Origin: Planctomycetaceae bacterium | GTDB lineage: Bacteria > Planctomycetota > Planctomycetia > Pirellulales > Pirellulaceae | Direction of reading: 5' to 3' | Assembly (NCBI GenBank): GCA_012965455.1 | Contig: DTSG01000251.1 | Location: forward strand, 1 to 12,142 | DNA: 12,142 bases | Shown here: piece by piece, positions 8,000 through 12,142 of the stretch | How the letters are laid out: the number at the start of each line of letters is the position of its first letter | Position numbering within the stretch: the first letter of the stretch is position 1 | Position numbers and translations under genes: made by a program | The notes under the pieces: model-generated | Told to the model about the DNA's origin: nothing | Database searches by the model: none | What the model saw: the letters and a program-made list of their open reading frames with translations, nothing else

Positions 8000-8005
8000 T
8001 TACAC

Positions 8006-8024
8006 TGGGTTTCTGGCCCATTTT
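8006..8024 (+). terminator. Weak candidate intrinsic terminator after the isomerase gene
   Basis: TGGGT and GCCCA (8006-8010 and 8016-8020) can pair, with one G-T wobble, around a 5-nt loop, and TTTT follows at 8021-8024. It would end the 3436-7908 transcript before the sigma-54 promoter. The stem is short and the T-run only four, so this is tentative. Confidence 0.3.
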
Positions 8025-8040
8025 GTTGCTTCAAGATGTT

Positions 8041-8057
8041 TTGGCACGCTGTTTGCA
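8041..8057 (+). promoter_or_regulatory. Sigma-54 (-24/-12) promoter of the His-rich protein gene
   Basis: TTGGCACG at 8041-8048 and TTGCA at 8053-8057 match the sigma-54 consensus TGGCAC-N5-TTGC with exact spacing: the GG of the -24 box (8043-8044) and the GC of the -12 box (8055-8056) are 12 bp apart. The predicted start is near 8068, giving a leader of roughly 57 nt to the ATG at 8125. Sigma-54 promoters need an AAA+ activator, so this gene should be conditionally switched, independently of its neighbours. A palindrome 76 bp upstream of the start could be the activator site. Confidence 0.85.
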
Positions 8058-8110
8058 AATTAGTTATTACAGTTAAACACCACTTTGGGGTTTATGAGCC
8101 ATTCACAAAC

Positions 8111-8115
8111 GGAGG
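8111..8115 (+). promoter_or_regulatory. Strong Shine-Dalgarno GGAGG for the His-rich protein
   Basis: GGAGG ends 9 nt before ATG 8125. It is the strongest ribosome site in the window, which suggests high translation of this small protein compared with the surrounding enzyme genes. Confidence 0.75.
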
Positions 8116-8124
8116 TAATGAATT

Positions 8125-8505
8125 ATGAAACGCATCCTATTAGCTTTGACAGTCTTAACAATGACACTTGTATCCTCAGGAGCGGTTCAGGCGGGAGATA
8201 GTTTCTTCAGACTATTCTTCACACCTCCGCGTAGTCATACGGCGGATCATGCGGAATTAAATCATCGCGCTTATCATCGCAATGTAGACCATAGCCTAGC
8301 ACATCAACTTCCAATGACTCGTTACCAGCACAGTGGTTTACATGCGGATTTGGACCATGAAGCCTATCATGATAGTGCAGCACACCACACGGCACATGTT
8401 CGAGGATCTTATGTACCAAGAACTAGTTTCTACTATGGTCGCGGTGGTCACCATGCGGGATTCAGCATCCAAACTCGTCGATTCTCTTTCTCCTTCGGGC
8501 ACTAG
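8125..8505 (+). CDS. Small secreted histidine-rich repeat protein, HxxxH nonapeptide repeats
   Basis: A 126-residue protein I do not recognise as a named family. A Sec signal peptide (MKRILLALTVLTMTLVSSG, likely cleavage after VQA at residue 23) leaves a mature chain of ~103 residues with 16 His and no Cys. Residues 37-67 and 68-98 form two tandem 31-residue repeats; His at 38, 42, 47, 51, 56 and 60 recur exactly 31 later at 69, 73, 78, 82, 87 and 91. They form six HxxxH pairs at 9-residue steps (13 between repeats); the clearest shared segments are HAELNHRAYH and HADLDHEAYH. The tail (residues 99-126) is Tyr/Gly/Phe/Arg-rich and alternating (FSIQTRRFSFSFGH), like a beta strand. It ends in a double stop TAG TAG. 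The i,i+4 His pairs suggest metal binding on helices in the periplasm or at the surface; this is inference. It is expressed from its own sigma-54 promoter. Confidence 0.87.
   Translation: MKRILLALTVLTMTLVSSGAVQAGDSFFRLFFTPPRSHTADHAELNHRAYHRNVDHSLAHQLPMTRYQHSGLHADLDHEAYHDSAAHHTAHVRGSYVPRTSFYYGRGGHHAGFSIQTRRFSFSFGH
8233..8418 (+). repeat. Two 93-bp tandem coding repeats inside the His-rich gene
   Basis: Units 8233-8325 and 8326-8418 encode the two 31-residue repeats. Over the 57 nt starting at CATGCGGA (8248 and 8341) I count 36 identical bases by hand. His codons are the best conserved while the residues between have changed, which fits an old duplication under selection for histidine positions. 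Confidence 0.7.
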
Positions 8506-8555
8506 TAGCAATCGACATCCTAGGCCTTCCCACTCCGGCCTCTATTTCATCGGCT

Positions 8556-8587
8556 AAAAACGCGATGACAATAGGGGTCGGTTTTTT
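8556..8587 (+). terminator. Candidate intrinsic terminator after the His-rich gene
   Basis: AAAAAC (8556-8561) can pair with GTTTTT (8581-8586), and beyond a one-base bulge CGA (8563-8565) pairs with TCG (8578-8580) around a 12-nt loop. A six-T run (8582-8587) ends the element. The stem is A/T-rich and weak, with the T-run inside it. It sits 50-80 bp after the stop codon and just before the next promoter, a sensible place for termination. Confidence 0.35.
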
Positions 8588-8596
8588 ATAGTGAGA

Positions 8597-8626
8597 TTGG
8601 CTCAGTGGCGTGGGCGCCGTTATAAT
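8597..8626 (+). promoter_or_regulatory. Sigma-70-like promoter for the second PSCyt1/PSD1 gene
   Basis: A perfect -10 hexamer TATAAT at 8621-8626 follows TTGGCT (4 of 6 matches to TTGACA) at 8597-8602 with an 18-bp spacer. Transcription would start near 8633, only about 3 nt before ATG 8636, so the mRNA would be leaderless or nearly so. This agrees with the lack of any Shine-Dalgarno before that ATG. Confidence 0.5.
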
Positions 8627-8635
8627 AAAAACACT

Positions 8636-11257
8636 ATGTTCCCCCGCCTTCCTACCTTCCTTGCTGTAACATTGCTTGCCGCACTCATGGCAAGTTCTAT
8701 CAATGTTGGTATTGCTGCGCCTGCTAACATAACTTTTGAAAAAGATGTGCAGCCGATACTTAAAGCTCACTGCTTTCATTGCCACGGGGAATTGGTGGAA
8801 CATCAGGGCGAACTCGATTTACGATTGGCCCGACTTATACTCACTGGCGGCGCATCTGGTCCGGCGATTGTCAAAGGGCAGCCTGATCAAAGCTTGCTGT
8901 TGGAATATCTTCGAGACGGCACGATGCCTCCTGAGGATGTCACCCATCGACCGTCGGCTGCCGAAATAACAATTATTCGCAAATGGATTGCTGGCGGTGC
9001 AATGACGGCTTATGAAGAACCAGCAAGCTTGGGCGACGGATTTTATATAACGGCAGAGGAGCGAGGGTTCTGGGCCTTTCAAAAAATCCAGCGTCCGGAA
9101 TTGCCGCAACTATCGCGAGTGTTTGAAACTGAAAATGGCATTGATCACTTTATTGGTGCAAAGCTCGCAGCAAACAATTTGGCATTTTCGCCGCGGGCAG
9201 CCAAATCAACCTTACTGCGTAGGGCGACTTTGGACCTAACTGGTTTGCCCCCAACACAAGCGGCGCTGCGAGAATTCAAGAGTTCAACGAACCCAGCCGC
9301 GTACGAGCAACTGGTTGATCAACTGTTAGCATCGTCATCCTATGGCGAGCGGTGGGGTCGTCATTGGTTGGATGCTGCTGGCTATGCTGATTCGGAAGGC
9401 TATACAGATGCAGACGCCCAGCGCCCCTGGGCATTCAAATATCGCGATTATGTAATAGCTAGTTTCAACAACGACAAACCGTACAATCAGTTTGTTCTCG
9501 AGCAGCTTGCCGGTGATGAGATGATCGGCAAGCCTCTCGAAAATTTGACCCCGCGGCAACAGGAATGGATTGTCGCGACGGGGTTTTTACGGAATGCTCC
9601 AGATGGAACGGGTTCGGGTGCAGCCACGGAAGCCGCTCGCAACTCAGTTGTTAGTGAGACGATTAAACTGGTTACTTCGTCATTGGTTGGCCTGACGGTT
9701 GGTTGTGCACAATGCCATAACCACCGCTACGATCCGATTTCCCAAGCGGATTATTATCGACTGCGAGCGGTTTTTGAACCAGCACTGAATTGGAAGGCTT
9801 GGAAAACACCGGCGCAACGCAAAGTTTCACTTTATACGGAAGCAGATCGGCAGCGGAAAGCGGAAGTCGAAGCGGAAGTGAAAGTGGTTGCTGCCCAGCG
9901 GACCAAAAAACAGCAGGCATACATCGCCGCAACTTTTGAAACAGAGATAGCGAAACTGCCTAGTGAAGTTCAAACTGAGGTACGCACGGCCCACGACACA
10001 GCGGTAAAAGATCGCAGCGATGCCCAAAACAAGCTCATCAAAAAATATCCCAGCACGGTTGTTACTGCGGGTAATCTGTATCTGTTTGATAAAAAAGCCG
10101 CCGATGACTTAGCGACGTTTGTGGCGAAACAAGCTACTTTACGCAAGGCGATTCCTGTCGAAGAATACGTTAGGTGTTTAACGGAGCCCCATCAACAAGA
10201 TCCACCGACAACGTTCGTATTCTCCCGAGGCAATTTTAGTTCTCCCTTAACAGAAGTTGAGCCGCGAGAGCTTGCAGTCTTAGATCCCCGAGGCGTTGCG
10301 ACCTATGCTGATCGGATAGACAGCATCCCCACCACCGGCCGCCGTTATCAATATGCTCAATGGCTGACTTCCACAGAGCATCCTTTGCTCGCTCGCGTTA
10401 TCGTGAATCGCATTTGGACACATCATTTCGGTCGCGGCATCGTCGATACACCAGGTGATTTTGGTGCACTCGGCGGACGGCCTTCGCATCCGCAACTGTT
10501 AGATTGGTTGGCTGCAGAATTGATGCAAAATGATTGGAGCATCAAACATATTCATCGCTTGATCATGACGTCGGCAACCTATCAACAGTCATCTACTCGG
10601 CATGAGCTTGGTAACAAGATCGATCGCCAAAAACGTATGTTGTGGTCCATGCCCGTGCGACGACTAGAAACAGAAAACATCCGAGATTCAATTCTGGCGA
10701 TTTCTGGGATGCTCAATACGCAAGCAGCAGGTGCGGCTGTCCCTGTTATGGCCGACCGCACTGGCCAATGGGTTGTCGGCAAAGAAAATTTAAATGCGGG
10801 TAGGCCAGGTCCCGTGATTGATATGCTGGGACAGCAATACCGCCGCAGTGTTTACATTGAAGTTCGTCGCAGCCGACCGCTGGCGGTATTAGAGCCATTT
10901 GACTTGCCAACACTAACGCCCAATTGTACTCGTCGCGCATCTTCTACCGCGGCACCGCAATCATTGCAGATGCTCAACAGTGAGTTTATTACTCAACAGT
11001 CTCGTCATTTTGCCGATCGTCTTGTGCGTCTTTCAGATTCTACCGAAGATGCAATTCGGGCAGCCTGGCGACTTGTCTATTCCAAAGAGATCACCGACGA
11101 GCAATTTGGCGAGGCAACAGAGTTTATAGCTGCGAGCCAAAAAACACTTACCGCCGACTATCAAGACAAGGGTCTAAAGGACGACGCCAATCGCGATGCA
11201 TTGGCGTTGTTTTGTCAGGCGCTGATTTCGAGCAATCAATTCATTTATATCGAGTAA
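8636..11257 (+). CDS. Planctomycete cytochrome c PSCyt1-PSCyt2-PSD1 (DUF1549/DUF1553) protein
   Basis: An 873-residue protein from ATG 8636; its signal peptide (FLAVTLLAALMASS, cleavage near GIAA) begins there, and the in-frame GTG at 8591 would only prefix a charged tail. Domains in order: PSCyt1 (~35-125) with haem motif C46-F-H-C49-H50 and a likely distal Met97 in GTMPP; PSCyt2/DUF1549 (~165-380) with LLRRATLDLTGLPP, YGERWGRHWLD and a second C-x-x-C-H motif at C357-A-Q-C360-H361; a charged, probably coiled-coil segment (~400-475); PSD1/DUF1553 (~575-end) with N591-R-I-W-T-H-H-F-G-R-G, DFGALGGRPSHPQLLDW, RRLETENIRDSIL and the end SSNQFIYIE. This suggests an exported c-type haem protein with electron-transfer potential; substrate unknown. 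Unlike the DUF1553 gene at the left edge, it has no discoidin-like insert. The DUF1501 gene starts 4 bp after its stop, implying co-translation. Confidence 0.93.
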   Translation: MFPRLPTFLAVTLLAALMASSINVGIAAPANITFEKDVQPILKAHCFHCHGELVEHQGELDLRLARLILTGGASGPAIVKGQPDQSLLLEYLRDGTMPPEDVTHRPSAAEITIIRKWIAGGAMTAYEEPASLGDGFYITAEERGFWAFQKIQRPELPQLSRVFETENGIDHFIGAKLAANNLAFSPRAAKSTLLRRATLDLTGLPPTQAALREFKSSTNPAAYEQLVDQLLASSSYGERWGRHWLDAAGYADSEGYTDADAQRPWAFKYRDYVIASFNNDKPYNQFVLEQLAGDEMIGKPLENLTPRQQEWIVATGFLRNAPDGTGSGAATEAARNSVVSETIKLVTSSLVGLTVGCAQCHNHRYDPISQADYYRLRAVFEPALNWKAWKTPAQRKVSLYTEADRQRKAEVEAEVKVVAAQRTKKQQAYIAATFETEIAKLPSEVQTEVRTAHDTAVKDRSDAQNKLIKKYPSTVVTAGNLYLFDKKAADDLATFVAKQATLRKAIPVEEYVRCLTEPHQQDPPTTFVFSRGNFSSPLTEVEPRELAVLDPRGVATYADRIDSIPTTGRRYQYAQWLTSTEHPLLARVIVNRIWTHHFGRGIVDTPGDFGALGGRPSHPQLLDWLAAELMQNDWSIKHIHRLIMTSATYQQSSTRHELGNKIDRQKRMLWSMPVRRLETENIRDSILAISGMLNTQAAGAAVPVMADRTGQWVVGKENLNAGRPGPVIDMLGQQYRRSVYIEVRRSRPLAVLEPFDLPTLTPNCTRRASSTAAPQSLQMLNSEFITQQSRHFADRLVRLSDSTEDAIRAAWRLVYSKEITDEQFGEATEFIAASQKTLTADYQDKGLKDDANRDALALFCQALISSNQFIYIE

Positions 11258-11261
11258 TGCC

Positions 11262-12142
11262 ATGAGTGACCGTGAGACAATCAATAGGCGGCATTTTATA
11301 TCGACAAATGCAACTGGCCTGAGCGGATTAGCTTTGGCACTATGGGCTCAGCAGCAAGCTGCGCAAGCTAACCCTAAAAAACCTGATTTAGTACAACCAA
11401 CATTTGATACCGTGCCCAAAGCACCGCATCGTTTTGGCCAAGCCAAGGCGATGATTTCGTTGTGGATGCAGGGTGGACCAAGCCAAGTCGATTTATTTGA
11501 TCGTAAACCGGAACTAGAACGACTCGACGGAGAGACGTTTCCGGGGGAAGTAAAATACGATAACGCGGCTCAGGCCAGTTCGAAAATACTGGCAAGCCCC
11601 TGGAAGTGGCGGCGATATGGCGAAGCGGGGATGGAGCTTTCCGAATTGATTCCACATATGGGTTCGATTGCGGATGATATTACGCTAATTCGCTCAATGC
11701 GTACGGGCGTCAATAATCATGGCCAGAGCATTCGCGCTATGAACACTGGAACGACCGTAGAGATGCAGCCGACATTAGGAAGTTGGTTTTCCTATGGCCT
11801 CGGATCCGCTACCGACAGCCTGCCATCCTATTTGGCACTCATAGATCCAGGGCAACTGCCAGTTGACGGAATCGCAAATTGGAATAATGGCTATCTACCT
11901 TCTGTCTTTCAGGGCACGGTGATACGACCGACAGAACCACGGATTTTGAATCTCACACCACCTAAACGCCTTGTGGGAAAACCACAGCAGCAGCTGCTAA
12001 GTTATCTTGAACGACTCAATCAGCAGCACCTCACAAACAAGCCAGGGGAACGAGATTATCAGGCACGCATTAATATGTACCAGCTGGCAGCGAGGATGCA
12101 GACGTCGGCTGTGGAGGCAATGGATCTAAGTCAAGAAACTGC
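11262..12142 (+). CDS. DUF1501 family protein, Tat-exported (second copy), 3'-truncated by window edge
   Basis: ATG 11262 lies 4 bp after the stop of the PSCyt1/PSD1 gene; the frame stays open to the right edge (293 codons plus two bases). The N-terminus has a twin-arginine signal, N8-R-R-H-F-I13 followed by TGLSGLALALWAQ. Family landmarks are AMISLWMQGGPSQVDLFD, LIPHMGSIADDITLIRSM, NNHGQSIRAMNTG, LGSWFSYGLGS, LPSYLALIDP and the helix YQLAARMQTSAVEAMDLSQET, which lines up with YELAAKMQLSAPEAMDLSKET in the first copy. The C-terminal half with the expected TEFGR and GRDH motifs is outside the window. It differs clearly from the first copy between these blocks, so this is an old paralogue and not a recent duplication. 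Function unknown, as for the first copy. Confidence 0.93.
   Translation, partial: MSDRETINRRHFISTNATGLSGLALALWAQQQAAQANPKKPDLVQPTFDTVPKAPHRFGQAKAMISLWMQGGPSQVDLFDRKPELERLDGETFPGEVKYDNAAQASSKILASPWKWRRYGEAGMELSELIPHMGSIADDITLIRSMRTGVNNHGQSIRAMNTGTTVEMQPTLGSWFSYGLGSATDSLPSYLALIDPGQLPVDGIANWNNGYLPSVFQGTVIRPTEPRILNLTPPKRLVGKPQQQLLSYLERLNQQHLTNKPGERDYQARINMYQLAARMQTSAVEAMDLSQET

Noticed and set aside
7639..8058. 139-codon open frame on the - strand overlapping the isomerase 3' end and the spacer
   Set aside because: Most of it is antisense to the conserved end of the isomerase gene, the protein has no recognisable features, and its start would overlap the sigma-54 promoter.
8522..8541. AGGCC-10 nt-GGCCT hairpin after the His-rich gene
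   Set aside because: Only five bp with a large loop and no T-run directly after it; the element at 8556-8587 is a better terminator candidate, though also weak.
8591..8593. GTG at 8591 as start of the PSCyt1/PSD1 gene
   Set aside because: It would put 15 mostly charged residues before an intact signal peptide, has no ribosome site, and the predicted promoter lies downstream of it.

Overview
The window is typical of a planctomycete (Planctomycetota), most likely a Pirellulaceae-like heterotroph. The evidence is gene content alone: two genes of the PSCyt1/PSCyt2/PSD1 (DUF1549-DUF1553) type, each followed by a Tat-exported DUF1501 protein, plus a DUF1080 protein, a large secreted alpha/beta hydrolase and a Tat-exported sugar isomerase-like TIM barrel. 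These families are greatly expanded in planctomycetes. Every gene is on the + strand, and every gene whose N-terminus is visible carries an export signal. No phage, IS, CRISPR or RNA gene was recognised.

Layout. (1) 1-3263: the 3' part of a DUF1553 gene containing a discoidin-like (F5/8 type C) module, open at the left edge, and 18 bp later a complete DUF1501 gene. (2) 3264-3435: a 172 bp spacer in which I see no convincing promoter or terminator. (3) 3436-7908: three close genes (40 bp and 32 bp gaps), probably one operon: a two-domain DUF1080 protein (TTG start), a two-lobed alpha/beta hydrolase, and a hydroxypyruvate-isomerase-like protein. (4) 7909-8124: a 216 bp regulatory spacer with inverted repeats, a possible terminator and an excellent sigma-54 (-24/-12) promoter. 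It drives a 126-residue secreted histidine-rich protein at 8125-8505. (5) 8506-8635: a possible terminator, then a sigma-70-like promoter lying almost on top of the next start codon. (6) 8636-12142: a second, complete PSCyt1-PSCyt2-PSD1 gene and, 4 bp later, the 5' part of a second DUF1501 gene that runs off the right edge.

Working model (inference): the DUF1080 protein, esterase/hydrolase and isomerase act outside the cytoplasm on a decorated carbohydrate. The DUF1553/DUF1501 pairs are the cytochrome-linked partners that planctomycetes keep beside such genes; their biochemical role is unknown. The most distinctive item is the histidine-rich protein: six HxxxH pairs on a 9-residue step, arranged as two 31-residue repeats with all six histidines in register, under its own sigma-54 promoter and so separately regulated from the enzymes around it.
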